A stretch of DNA of 61,747 nt from an uncultured Erysipelotrichaceae bacterium (GTDB lineage Bacteria > Bacillota_I > Bacilli_A > Erysipelotrichales > Erysipelotrichaceae), in assembly GCA_903789495.1 (NCBI GenBank), contig CAIFEQ010000009.1, positions 1-61,747 of the forward strand. The letters run 5' to 3'. The notes under the pieces were generated by a model. That model saw only the letters and a program-made list of their open reading frames with translations. It was not told the origin of the DNA and searched no databases. Made by a program: the position numbers and the translations under genes. Shown here one piece after another: positions 49,933 through 58,352 of the stretch; positions within the stretch are counted from its first letter, which is position 1; each line of letters starts with the position of its first letter.

Positions 49933-50337
49933 TCAGGCAATCCGGCAGAGTTCGGCGCCGGTTTCGACATTCTGGCCGACGCTGGCAGTCACGGAGGTCA
50001 CGGTACCATCCTGACCGGCGGTGATCTCGTTCTCCATCTTCATGGCTTCCAGAACGAAGAGCACATCGCTGGCCTTGACCTTCTGGCCGACCGCGGCATT
50101 CACCTTGACGATCTTGCCGGGCATCGGGCAGCTCAGCACATTGCCGGCTCCTGCTGCGGCTGCCGGCTTTTCGGCCGGGGCCGCTTCCTGCACCTTTTCC
50201 GGTGCCGGAGCAGGTGCGGCGGCTGCTTCCTTCTTCACCATGACCGGTTCGGCCTTGCCGGCATAGACGGCTTTGGCCTTGCCCTGTTCGACTTCTACTT
50301 CGTATTTCTTCCCATTCAGGCTCACTGTGTATTTCAT
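49933..50337 (-). CDS. Biotin carboxyl carrier protein (decarboxylase type)
   Basis: A 134-aa carrier. Residues 1-30 form a beta start (MKYTVSLNGKKYEVEVEQG), then an Ala/Pro/Glu-rich flexible linker, and a biotinyl domain from about 65 with VLEAMKMENEI, whose lysine takes biotin. The linker-plus-biotinyl layout is that of the gamma/BCCP subunits of sodium-pumping decarboxylases and transcarboxylases. It closes a three-gene operon. Confidence 0.93.
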   Translation of the reverse strand: MKYTVSLNGKKYEVEVEQGKAKAVYAGKAEPVMVKKEAAAAPAPAPEKVQEAAPAEKPAAAAGAGNVLSCPMPGKIVKVNAAVGQKVKASDVLFVLEAMKMENEITAGQDGTVTSVTASVGQNVETGAELCRIA

Positions 50338-50341
50338 ATTC

Positions 50342-50530
50342 TCAGTCCTCCACACGCTTGATTGACTTGAAGGTCAGCTCATCCAGGGAAATCCCCGTTT
50401 CGTGAGCGACGATGGCCATGACACAGGCCGCTTCAATTTCATCGATTCCGTTCAGCTCGACCTTGGCCTCTTCCAGGTCCGGATCATAGGGCTTCAGGAT
50501 CGGCAGTACTTTCATGGTCTGCTTGGCCAT
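50342..50530 (-). CDS. Small soluble decarboxylase subunit, MmdE/OadG C-terminal-like
   Basis: A 62-aa protein. The segment EIEAACVMAIVAHETGISLDELTFKSIKRV aligns with the conserved C-terminal 'AVIAAAIAAyLGkspdeirIrSIRRv' segment of OadG/MmdD and with the tiny epsilon subunit MmdE of methylmalonyl-CoA decarboxylase. The membrane helix of OadG is missing. It lies between the alpha and carrier genes with 2- to 4-base gaps, indicating a structural or assembly subunit. The start is set at MAKQTMKVL. Confidence 0.7.
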   Translation of the reverse strand: MAKQTMKVLPILKPYDPDLEEAKVELNGIDEIEAACVMAIVAHETGISLDELTFKSIKRVED

Positions 50531-50532
50531 GG

Positions 50533-51915
50533 TCATTCCTCCTTCGCGAAGCTGTATTCGGCTTCGAATGTACCGGTATTCTTCCGTCTGCGCAGGAATG
50601 CCTCCGCCTGAGCCGGGAAAGCCACATAGCTCAGCACATCCTCTTCGCTCTGGGCCAGATCCCCCAGATAGGCCTTGGCCTTGGGAATCTCCGGTTCAAT
50701 CTCATCATCCCAGCGGCCCACATGCTCCGGCTCATCGCCCAGCACCTGCTTCCGCAGATCCGGATTGATCTTGCCGGGCGGCGTGCCGTACTGGCCTCTG
50801 AGATAGGCCTTGACTTCCTTGGACACACTGGCATAGCGCTTGCCGGTAATCACATTGGCAACCGCCTGAGCACCGACCATCTGAGACATCGGGGTAACCA
50901 GCGGCGGATAGCCGAGATCCTCTCTGACCTTCGGCGTCTCCAGCAGCACGTCATCCAGCCGGTCCAGCGCATTCAGGCTGGTCAGGTTGGCAATCAGATT
51001 CGACAGCATGCCGCCGGGGATCTGATAGTTCAGAGCATCGATCTTGGTGGTCAGGACCGAAGGATTCAGCCGGCCTTCATCGAGGTACTTCTTCTCGACC
51101 GGCTTGAAGAAATCATTGATCTCCTTGCATACCTTCAGATCCACGCCGGTATCGTAGCCCATCTCCTGCAGGGTATAGACCATCGACTCGGTCGGCGGCT
51201 GGGCTGTACCGCCGGAGAAGATGGAGATGGCGGTATCGATTCCGTCCGCACCGGCCTCGGCGGCCTTGAGCAGGGTCATCGAACCCAGACCGGTGGTGGC
51301 ATGCGTATGTACGACAACCGGCACCTTGAGTTCCTTCTTCAGGGCGCTGACCAGATCATAGGCCACCTGCGGCGACATGATGCCGGCCATGTCCTTGATG
51401 CAGATGGACTGGCAGCCCAGGGCTTCATACTTCTTGGCCAGTTCGACATACATGTCAAAGGTATGAATGGGACTGATCGTGTAGCAGATGGCCCCCTGTG
51501 CCTCGGCTCCGCACTTCAGGGTTTCATCCACAGCCGTGCGGATGTTCTCGATGTCGTTCAGGGCGTCAAAGATACGGATGACATCAATGCCGTTCTCCAC
51601 AGACTTGCGGACGAAGGCACGCACCGTATCGTCGGAATAGTGGCTGTAGCCGAGAATGTTCTGTCCCCGCAGAAGCATCTGCAGCCTGGTGTTCGGAATG
51701 TGCTGACGGATGAAACGCAGACGGTCCCAGGGATCCTCATCCAGGTACCGCAGGCAGGAGTCAAACGTCGCACCGCCCCAGCACTCGATCGAGGCATAAC
51801 CCGCCTTATCCATGGTATCCAGGATACCGGCGAATTCCTCCCGTCTGAGCCGGGTGGCAATCTGAGACTGATTGGCGTCCCGCAGCACTGTTTCCGTAAT
51901 GCCGATTTTCTTCAT
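50533..51915 (-). CDS. oadA: Biotin-dependent carboxyltransferase alpha subunit (oxaloacetate decarboxylase/PycB type)
   Basis: A 460-aa HMGL-like TIM barrel with the conserved carboxylase domain. ITETVLRDANQSQIATRLR opens the barrel and ECWGGATFDSCLRYLDEDPWDRLR binds metal and oxaloacetate/pyruvate; CIKDMAGIMSP and VHTHATTGLG supply further metal ligands. The protein lacks a fused biotinyl domain, which is encoded separately downstream. AGGAGGTG fixes the start at 51915. It transfers CO2 from a 2-oxoacid to carrier biotin. Confidence 0.92.
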   Translation of the reverse strand: MKKIGITETVLRDANQSQIATRLRREEFAGILDTMDKAGYASIECWGGATFDSCLRYLDEDPWDRLRFIRQHIPNTRLQMLLRGQNILGYSHYSDDTVRAFVRKSVENGIDVIRIFDALNDIENIRTAVDETLKCGAEAQGAICYTISPIHTFDMYVELAKKYEALGCQSICIKDMAGIMSPQVAYDLVSALKKELKVPVVVHTHATTGLGSMTLLKAAEAGADGIDTAISIFSGGTAQPPTESMVYTLQEMGYDTGVDLKVCKEINDFFKPVEKKYLDEGRLNPSVLTTKIDALNYQIPGGMLSNLIANLTSLNALDRLDDVLLETPKVREDLGYPPLVTPMSQMVGAQAVANVITGKRYASVSKEVKAYLRGQYGTPPGKINPDLRKQVLGDEPEHVGRWDDEIEPEIPKAKAYLGDLAQSEEDVLSYVAFPAQAEAFLRRRKNTGTFEAEYSFAKEE

Positions 51916-52117
51916 ATGACACCTCCTAGGCGAAGGATTCTTAGCTTCTATTATAAAAGCACTTTCGTCTCTCTGCATTACTTCTCTTCAGCTGTAAGCG
52001 GTTGAATTTCCGCAGGAATATGCCATGATGGGAATGCGCTGGAGCCGATTCCCGGAAGGAAGAGCCTGTGACTGCGGAAAGGCCGCAGACCCAAGAGGAC
52101 CAGCAGCAGGAGAATCC

Positions 52118-52729
52118 ATGTCAACATCAATATCCGAGCAGCACTCTGCCACCCGGCGTCTGGCCGGGACTGCCCTGCTTGCGGCACTCATTCTGGTTCT
52201 GCAGACCGTCGCCAGCGGCATCCGCATCGGTCCCTTCACGATTACCCTGTCCCTGATTCCGATGATTCTCGGGGCCATTCTGTATGGCCCTGGCATCGGT
52301 GCCCTGTTAGGCCTCGTCTTCGGCCTGGTCGTCGTGGCGGCCGTGGTCGGCGGTGCCGATGCCGGCGGGGCCCTGATGCTGGCGGAAAATCCCTGGGCCA
52401 CGGTAATCATCTGTCTGCTGAAGAGCACGCTGGCCGGCTGGGTCAGCGGCCTGATCGCGCGCCGGGACAGGGAAAACAATCACCTGCGGCGCGGAGTGAT
52501 CAAGGCGGCCATCGCCGCGCCGGTCTGCAATACCGGCACCTTCGTGATCGGCTGTCTGCTCTTCTTCCGCACTCTGCTGGAATCCTGGGCACAGGCGGCC
52601 GGATTCAGCAGCCTGGGTGTCTATGTCTTTACCGGTCTGGTCGGTCTGAACTTCCTGGTGGAACTGATCCTGGATCTGATTCTGGTCCCGGTCATTCTGA
52701 GGGTCCTGCAGGCCGTCCGTCACGCCTGA
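52118..52729 (+). CDS. ECF transporter S component
   Basis: A 203-aa substrate-binding membrane protein with about six helices. TRRLAGTALLAALILVLQTVAS...IGPFTITLSLIPMILGAILYGPGIGALLGLVFGLV is the ECF S-component pattern shared with pantothenate/riboflavin/thiamine binders, including the Ala-rich helix that docks on EcfT. GCAGGAGAATCC sets the start. The neighbour 15 bases downstream is CoaX-like, pointing to pantothenate or a related vitamin. No ECF ATPases are in the window, so it would share the general module. Confidence 0.87.
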   Translation: MSTSISEQHSATRRLAGTALLAALILVLQTVASGIRIGPFTITLSLIPMILGAILYGPGIGALLGLVFGLVVVAAVVGGADAGGALMLAENPWATVIICLLKSTLAGWVSGLIARRDRENNHLRRGVIKAAIAAPVCNTGTFVIGCLLFFRTLLESWAQAAGFSSLGVYVFTGLVGLNFLVELILDLILVPVILRVLQAVRHA

Positions 52730-52744
52730 AAGAAAGAGGGAAAC

Positions 52745-53530
52745 ATGAACCTGTCAGTCATTCTGCAGAACAGTCAGCTGAAACTCGGGCTGATCGACGA
52801 AAGCCTGCAGCTTCAGCACGTCATGGTCCTGAAAACAGACCGCCAGGCCACGGCCTGGGATTATGCCAGCCGAATCCACAGTGCCTGGCTGATGCAGAAA
52901 CAGCCTCTCTGCGTCGTGGATCAGATCGCGCTGGCTTCGGTTGTTCCGGAGTGCACGCAGCGCGTTTACGGGGCCCTGAAAATGCTGTTTGAGGAGGAAC
53001 CCCTGCTGGTAAGGCCGGGCATCCGTACCGGTCTGAACATCCGGCTCAACAATCCGGCCGAGCTGGGCGCGGATCTGACCTGTGAGGCCGTCGGGGCCAA
53101 GCAGCGCTATGCACTGCCCTGCCTGATCATCACGATGAACAACGCGATGACCTTCAGTGTCCTGGATGAAAAGGGCGACTACCGCGGCGGGGTACTGCTG
53201 CCGGGCAGTGAGACTGCCATGCATGCCCTGGTCAGTACGTCTGACCTGCTCTGCGATGTCGAGCAGCATGCCCCGGGCAAGGTCATCGGTACCAGCACGC
53301 AGAGCTGTCTGAGTTCCGGCTACTACTATGGCAGTGCCGCCCTCATCGACGGGATGATCGAACGTCTCGAAGAAGAATTCGGCAAGCCCTTTGCCAGCTA
53401 TGTCGTGACCGGTGCCTATGATCAGGACATCTGTGCCTGCTGCCGGCATGAACTGCAGGAGGACCGGGCCCTGGACATGGTCGGCCTTGCCTTGATCTCT
53501 CAGCTCAACCATCACGAAGAAGAACTCTGA
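52745..53530 (+). CDS. CoaX-family (type III pantothenate kinase) homologue lacking catalytic residues
   Basis: A 261-aa ASKHA-fold protein clearly related to CoaX: PGIRTGLNIRLNNPAELGAD (91-110) matches 'PGikTGlniryDNPaEvGaD', and the length fits. The nucleotide-binding DxGNT is VILQN (5-9), the DfGTATT motif is TMNNAMTF (130-137), and the Arg after GAD is Leu. With two phosphate/Mg aspartates lost, kinase activity is improbable. Four cysteines near the end (CACC, residues around 231-236) are unusual. It probably shares a message with the ECF component, so a sensing or partner role is inferred. Confidence 0.75.
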   Translation: MNLSVILQNSQLKLGLIDESLQLQHVMVLKTDRQATAWDYASRIHSAWLMQKQPLCVVDQIALASVVPECTQRVYGALKMLFEEEPLLVRPGIRTGLNIRLNNPAELGADLTCEAVGAKQRYALPCLIITMNNAMTFSVLDEKGDYRGGVLLPGSETAMHALVSTSDLLCDVEQHAPGKVIGTSTQSCLSSGYYYGSAALIDGMIERLEEEFGKPFASYVVTGAYDQDICACCRHELQEDRALDMVGLALISQLNHHEEEL

Positions 53531-53543
53531 ACTCACATACAGC

Positions 53544-53569
53544 AAAAAGACCTGCCTGCAGGTCTTTTT
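53544..53569. terminator. Bidirectional terminator between converging genes
   Basis: AAAAAGACCTGC and GCAGGTCTTTTT form a palindromic stem between genes ending at 53530 and 53572. Confidence 0.9.
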
Positions 53570-53571
53570 CG

Positions 53572-54813
53572 TTATTCTGCCCGGACTTTCTGGCAGGCTT
53601 TCTCCAGCCGGCCGAACATCAGGATCGACAGCAGGCTGAAGACGATGCCCATCGCGAAGATCAGATTGAAGGTGCCGGTAAAGTCATAGATGTACGGGAA
53701 GCCGATGCTGGCAAAGGCCATGATGATGGTCATGATGGATTTGATATGACTCATCTTCTCCTGATAGGTCTGCGGACCGTAGACCTCCAGGATCAGGGCC
53801 GGCTGCACATTGACGCTGATGGCATAGATGGCCCCATACAGGAAGGAAGCCAGCACCAGCAGCTGATAGGAGGACTGCCCGGTCAGGTACAGCAGCATCG
53901 AGACGCCGATCACGCTCAGGAAGGTCTTCGCACTGCGGAAGACACCGATGCGGTCCAGCAGGACCCCGATGATCAGCTTGCCGATGATATTGCCGATCAT
54001 CAGCCAGCTGTTCATGCTGGCGGCCTGGTTCAGATCATAGCCGACGGAAGCCGCAAAGGTCGGCAGCTGTACGGCAAAGCAGACCAGGATCTCCGCCGGC
54101 AGGAGTGAACCGAGAATCAGTCCCTGCGCGTGTGCCGGCGCTCTGGTCTCCTGCTGGGCTCCTGTCTGTTCTGCCTCTTCCGCAGCTTCGCCATGCCCAT
54201 AGGGCAGCTCGCCCAGTTCCTCAGGCGTGGGATAGAAGAACAGCAGGGTCGGCACCAGCATGACCAGCAGAGAAACCAGCCCCGTCACCAGAATGACCGC
54301 CCGCCAGCCGCTGGCGGTAATGGCGGCGGAGAGAATCGGGGACAGCACCGCACCGGTCACGCCGGAAATGGAAACCGTCAGGCCGACCAGCAGACCGCGG
54401 TGTTTTTCAAACCAGTTGTTGATGACCACCGGAATGACGATCAGGAAGTTGCTCTGGCCGAAGCCGGCAACCGCCGCAATGACATACCACTGCCAGAGAT
54501 GCGTAAAGGTGCCCATCAGGGCAAAGGCGCCGGCGGCCAGCACTTCCAGCAGGATCATGAACTTCCGCCCGGTGCCTCTGCGCATGAACATGCGGGTTGA
54601 GAAGCTGACTGTCAGTGCCGCGGCGAAGGATTTGATCATGTAATAGACGGAAAGATCGCCGGCCCGGAACCCCAGATCCGTGCGGATGGCCGAGAAGAAA
54701 ATCCCGATGGTATTATTCAGGACCCCGCTCATCACCGCATACAGGCACATCAGGCTGATCAGAACGGTCCAGGCATGTCCCCGGCCAGACTGGCGTTCTG
54801 TCCTCACACTCAT
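53572..54813 (-). CDS. MFS transporter
   Basis: A 413-aa twelve-helix permease. RTDLGFRAGDLSVYYMIKSFAAALTVSFSTRMFMRRGTGRKFM covers the loop 2-3 motif, and a charged central loop (GEAAEEAEQTGAQQETR) separates the halves. It resembles oxalate/formate-type (OFA) MFS members but the substrate is unknown. TATAAT lies 8 bases before the start and no ribosome binding site is visible, suggesting a leaderless message. Confidence 0.88.
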   Translation of the reverse strand: MSVRTERQSGRGHAWTVLISLMCLYAVMSGVLNNTIGIFFSAIRTDLGFRAGDLSVYYMIKSFAAALTVSFSTRMFMRRGTGRKFMILLEVLAAGAFALMGTFTHLWQWYVIAAVAGFGQSNFLIVIPVVINNWFEKHRGLLVGLTVSISGVTGAVLSPILSAAITASGWRAVILVTGLVSLLVMLVPTLLFFYPTPEELGELPYGHGEAAEEAEQTGAQQETRAPAHAQGLILGSLLPAEILVCFAVQLPTFAASVGYDLNQAASMNSWLMIGNIIGKLIIGVLLDRIGVFRSAKTFLSVIGVSMLLYLTGQSSYQLLVLASFLYGAIYAISVNVQPALILEVYGPQTYQEKMSHIKSIMTIIMAFASIGFPYIYDFTGTFNLIFAMGIVFSLLSILMFGRLEKACQKVRAE

Positions 54814-54851
54814 ATGACGACATTATAGGACGGCGGACGGCTCAGCGTAAA
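54811..54851 (-). promoter_or_regulatory. Promoter abutting the MFS start codon (leaderless candidate)
   Basis: Minus strand TTTACG, 18-base spacer, TATAAT, then GTCGTCAT and ATG. Confidence 0.5.
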
Positions 54852-54872
54852 CCGCTGCAGCGGCTCAGAAAC

Positions 54873-54902
54873 AGAAAAGACAGGATTACTGCACCCTGTC
54901 TT
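54873..54902 (-). terminator. Terminator of the transketolase/HAD operon
   Basis: Minus strand AAGACAGG...CCTGTCTTTTC, 15 bases after the HAD stop. Confidence 0.75.
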
Positions 54903-54916
54903 CTGAAAATTTTTCT

Positions 54917-55588
54917 TCAGTTTTCCGCTTCCAGTTCAGCCAGGGCCGCTTCCAGTTCCCCCAGCCCGGCGATCCGTCTGACTCTGGTCTGGCTGGGCCG
55001 TCTGGTGCGGCTCTGCACCCACACTGCATGCATGCCGGCACGCAGGGCGCCGATGATGTCCGTCATGAAGGTATCCCCGACCATGACCGCTTCCTGCGGC
55101 TCGACCTGCAGGTGGGACATGGCCAGCTGATAGATACGCACATCCGGTTTTCCGTAGGGCAGATCTCCGGAGACGATCACATCATCCAGGTAGCGGTCCA
55201 CCCCGGTCACCTGCACCTTCTGATGCTGGGTGCGTGAGATGCCGTTGGTGATCAGGCCCAGACGGTAGCCTTTATCACGCAGACGCTGCAGCACCGCTTC
55301 CACATCGGGCAGAAGCACCGCATTGCTGTAGTCGATGGTGGCCCACCAGGCATCCATGTCAAAGGGAATCTGAATGCCATAGCGTTGAGCCAGATTCTGC
55401 TGAATCGTATGTTTGGGACTGTTGCCCAGCTCGTCCCACAGCATCACCTGCTGGAGTACTGCCTCTTCCTCTTCGGCATTGGCAAAGCGGGCATGCTGTT
55501 CCAGAAGCTGCCGGTAATGCGGATAGACATAGGCATCCCGGTCGCCCAGCGTATCATCAAAATCCAGAAAGACTGCCCGGATCCGCAT
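54917..55588 (-). CDS. HAD-family hydrolase (YjjG-like)
   Basis: A 223-aa phosphatase. VFLDFDDTLGDRDAY carries the nucleophile aspartates, LGLITNGISRTQHQKV the Ser/Thr and LPYGKPDVRIYQLAM the lysine; MVGDTFMTDIIGALRAGM completes the site. It is similar to nucleotide or sugar-phosphate phosphatases. It starts 3 bases after the transketolase C-terminal gene, so it may remove a phosphorylated by-product. Confidence 0.9.
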   Translation of the reverse strand: MRIRAVFLDFDDTLGDRDAYVYPHYRQLLEQHARFANAEEEEAVLQQVMLWDELGNSPKHTIQQNLAQRYGIQIPFDMDAWWATIDYSNAVLLPDVEAVLQRLRDKGYRLGLITNGISRTQHQKVQVTGVDRYLDDVIVSGDLPYGKPDVRIYQLAMSHLQVEPQEAVMVGDTFMTDIIGALRAGMHAVWVQSRTRRPSQTRVRRIAGLGELEAALAELEAEN

Positions 55589-55591
55589 GGC

Positions 55592-56521
55592 TCAGCCCTG
55601 CAGTTCCCGGCGGATGGCCGCCGCCACGGAAGGGCCGTCCAGTCCGTACTTGGCCAGCAGGTCCGAGGCCTTGCCGGATTCGGCAAAGCAGTCCTGCATG
55701 CCCAGCCGGACGACCCGGCGCGGGCAGGATGCCGCTGCAGTCTCACAGATCAGCGAACCCAGGCCGCCGATGATGTTATGTTCCTCGGCCGTGAAGACAT
55801 GTTCATGGACCTGAAGCAGGCCGGCAATGGTTTCCGTATCAGCCGGCTTGATGGTGCAGACATCGGCGACCGTGATTTCAATGCCTTCCCCCTGCAGGAT
55901 ATCCGCGGCTGAAAGAGCCGCCTGTACCATCAGCCCGCAGGCAAACAGCACCGCATCCTTGCCGCTGCGCAGCACGCCGATGCGGCGGATGTCGAGATCC
56001 GCCTCCTCGCTGTAGACCTCCTCGACCTTGGACCGGCCGGTGCGGATATAGCAGGGCCGGCCAGAGGCCGCGGCGTAGCGCACGACTGCCTTGGTCTCGG
56101 CCGCGTCACAGGGCACAAAGACTTCCATGCCCGGGATGGTGCGCATCAGGGAGATATCCTCAATGGCCTGATGACTCACGCCGTCCTCGCCGACCGAGAT
56201 GCCGGAATGGGAACCGCAGATCTTGACGTTGAGCTGCGGATAGGCCACGGAGTTGCGGATCTGTTCATAGGCCCGGCCGGTCGCAAACATCGCAAAGCTG
56301 CTGGCGAAGGGAATATAGCCGCTGGCCGCCAGCCCGGCGGCAGTGCCGATCATGTCCGCCTCGGCAATGCCCATGTCAAAGAAACGCTCCGGGGCAGCCT
56401 TGCCGGCCAGGGCACTCTTGGTGGAACCCGCCAGGTCGGCATCCAGGACGACAATCCGCTCATTCTCTTTGACCAGTCTGGCCAGTTCTTCGCCATAGGC
56501 GTCTCGTGTTGCCTTTGCCAT
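55592..56521 (-). CDS. Transketolase, C-terminal (pyrimidine-binding/C) subunit
   Basis: A 309-aa subunit. GIAEADMIGTAAGLAASGYIPF holds the catalytic glutamate that activates ThDP, ISVGEDGVSHQAIEDISLMRTIPGM is the conserved loop, and the last third is the TK C domain. With the N-terminal partner it forms a split transketolase, common in anaerobic Firmicutes. It starts 3 bases after that gene. Confidence 0.94.
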   Translation of the reverse strand: MAKATRDAYGEELARLVKENERIVVLDADLAGSTKSALAGKAAPERFFDMGIAEADMIGTAAGLAASGYIPFASSFAMFATGRAYEQIRNSVAYPQLNVKICGSHSGISVGEDGVSHQAIEDISLMRTIPGMEVFVPCDAAETKAVVRYAAASGRPCYIRTGRSKVEEVYSEEADLDIRRIGVLRSGKDAVLFACGLMVQAALSAADILQGEGIEITVADVCTIKPADTETIAGLLQVHEHVFTAEEHNIIGGLGSLICETAAASCPRRVVRLGMQDCFAESGKASDLLAKYGLDGPSVAAAIRRELQG

Positions 56522-56524
56522 GTC

Positions 56525-57343
56525 TTATTCCTCCCCCAGGTCACGCAGGGCCTGGTGATACTGTTCTTCATTCGGTGCCTTGCCATGCCAGCCGGCCTGG
56601 TTCTCCATGAAGGAAACCCCCTTGCCCTTGATCGTATGGGCGACCAGACAGGTCGGCACCCCTTTCTTCTCCGCCGCCTGGCGGAAGGCATTCTGCAGGG
56701 CGAGCAGATCATTGCCGTCGACTTCGATCACATTCCAGCCGAAGGCCCGGAACTTGGCCCCGATCGGATTGGGATCGATGACCTCCTCGGTTCTGCCGTC
56801 GATCTGCAGATGGTTGAGATCCACGATTGCACAGAGGTTGTCCAGTTCATAGTGATGAGCCGCCATGGCCGCTTCCCAGACTTCTCCTTCTTCGCACTCC
56901 CCGTCCCCCAGCAGGACGTAGATGCGGTGCGTATTGCCGGACAGCCGGTTGGCCAGGGCCATGCCGTTGGCCACGGCCAGTCCCTGTCCCAGGGAACCGG
57001 TGGACATGTCCACACCCGGGGTCTCCCGCATGTTGGGATGCCCCTGCAGACGGGAATTGATCTTGCGGAAGGTGAGCAGTTCTTCCCGATCCAGAATCCC
57101 CTTCTCGGCCAGAATGGCATACAGGGCGGGCGAGCAGTGTCCCTTGCTCAGGACGAAACGGTCCCGGTCGAGACTGTTTACGTTATCCCTGCTGATATCC
57201 ATGACGCATTCATACAGCACCGTCAGAATATCCGCACAGCCAAGCGAACCGCCCGGATGTCCGGACTGGGCCGTGTAGACTTCCCTGATGATGCTGACCC
57301 GTACGCGGCGGGCTGTTTCCTTCAGTTCATCCAGATCTGTCAT
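56525..57343 (-). CDS. Transketolase, N-terminal (pyrophosphate-binding) subunit
   Basis: A 272-aa subunit. AQSGHPGGSLGCADILTVLY and SKGHCSPALYAILAEKG start it, and GDGECEEGEVWEAAMAAHHYELDNLCAIVDLN is the Mg-ThDP motif. GGGAGG upstream supports the ATG at 57343 over a nearby TTG. First gene of a transketolase-HAD operon serving the non-oxidative pentose phosphate pathway. Confidence 0.94.
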   Translation of the reverse strand: MTDLDELKETARRVRVSIIREVYTAQSGHPGGSLGCADILTVLYECVMDISRDNVNSLDRDRFVLSKGHCSPALYAILAEKGILDREELLTFRKINSRLQGHPNMRETPGVDMSTGSLGQGLAVANGMALANRLSGNTHRIYVLLGDGECEEGEVWEAAMAAHHYELDNLCAIVDLNHLQIDGRTEEVIDPNPIGAKFRAFGWNVIEVDGNDLLALQNAFRQAAEKKGVPTCLVAHTIKGKGVSFMENQAGWHGKAPNEEQYHQALRDLGEE

Positions 57344-57393
57344 AAGCTCCAACCTCCCTCAGAAAACCGGATTCATCATACCATATCCGCTGC

Positions 57394-57570
57394 TCAGCCC
57401 TGCTTGTTCTGGATCATCTGCTCCAGCATCAGCAGCATCAGGCAGAGAATCTCCAGCGCCAGACAGGCGCGGTAGCCCGGCGATGATACCCCATAACGTC
57501 TGCCTCGATACCAGGCCAGGATGCCGAAACACACCGTGCCGGCCAGACTGCCATAGAAGATCCCTCTCAT
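57394..57570 (-). CDS. Small two-helix membrane protein
   Basis: An unrecognised 58-aa protein. MRGIFYGSLAGTVCFGILAW forms one helix, a basic YRGRRYG turn follows, and CLALEILCLMLLMLEQMI forms the second. A TTG two codons upstream has better spacing to GAGGGG, so the start is uncertain. TATAAT lies 9 bases before the ATG. It is upstream of transketolase by 50 bases and divergent from rubrerythrin. Confidence 0.45.
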   Translation of the reverse strand: MRGIFYGSLAGTVCFGILAWYRGRRYGVSSPGYRACLALEILCLMLLMLEQMIQNKQG

Positions 57571-57659
57571 ACGCAATGCATTATACCCCTCTGTGACAGG
57601 CAGAAGACTGGCTCTTTCCCGGGCAGATCCTGTAAAATAGCGGCAGGAGGTTAACATCT

Positions 57660-58199
57660 ATGGACAATCCTTATAAGGGTACCAAGACCGAAAAGAATCT
57701 TCTCGAAGCTTTTGCCGGGGAATCCCAGGCCCGCAACAAGTATACTTACTTTGCGTCCGTCGCCAAGAAAGCCGGCTATGAACAGATTGCCGCCCTGTTT
57801 CTGAAGACTGCGGAGAACGAAAAGGAACACGCCAAGCTGTGGTTCAAGGCCCTCAACGGCATCGGCAATACGGAGGAAAACCTGGAAGCCGCTGCCGACG
57901 GCGAAAACTACGAATGGACCGACATGTATGACCGGATGGCCAAGGATGCCGATGCAGAAGGCTTCCATGATCTGGCCGAACAGTTCCGCGGTGTCGCAGC
58001 GATTGAAAAGATGCATGAAGAGCGCTACCGCAGGCTGCTGAAGAACATCGAGACCAGTCAGGTCTTCGAAAAGAGCGGCGTCAAGGTCTGGGAGTGCCGC
58101 AACTGCGGGCATGTCGTGGTCGGTACGAAGGCACCGGACGTCTGCCCGGTCTGCTTCCACCCGCAGTCCTACTTCGAGATCAAGGCAGAAAACTACTGA
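57660..58199 (+). CDS. rbr: Rubrerythrin
   Basis: A 179-aa peroxide-reducing non-haem di-iron protein. Ferritin-like helices hold [24 protein letters not shown] and [15 protein letters not shown] (di-iron glutamates and ExxH). A C-terminal rubredoxin domain has CRNCG and CPVC for the FeS4 centre. GGAGG precedes the start and TAAAAT lies farther upstream. It detoxifies H2O2 in anaerobes. Confidence 0.96.
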   Translation: MDNPYKGTKTEKNLLEAFAGESQARNKYTYFASVAKKAGYEQIAALFLKTAENEKEHAKLWFKALNGIGNTEENLEAAADGENYEWTDMYDRMAKDADAEGFHDLAEQFRGVAAIEKMHEERYRRLLKNIETSQVFEKSGVKVWECRNCGHVVVGTKAPDVCPVCFHPQSYFEIKAENY

Positions 58200-58214
58200 G
58201 CATCGTCTGCCTGA

Positions 58215-58243
58215 CCGTCTGTCCGCCGGACAGGCGGTTTTTT
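58215..58243 (+). terminator. Terminator of rubrerythrin
   Basis: CCGTCTGTCC-GCC-GGACAGGCGG followed by six T. Confidence 0.88.
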
Positions 58244-58352
58244 CTGGTATAGTATCTGACTTGCAGGAACAGGGGGAAAAGCATATTGTTATGCCGTCAG
58301 AAGTCTGTACCTGCAGGGTTTGACAGTTTTCAGTTTTCGGAGGGAGGGGCTT

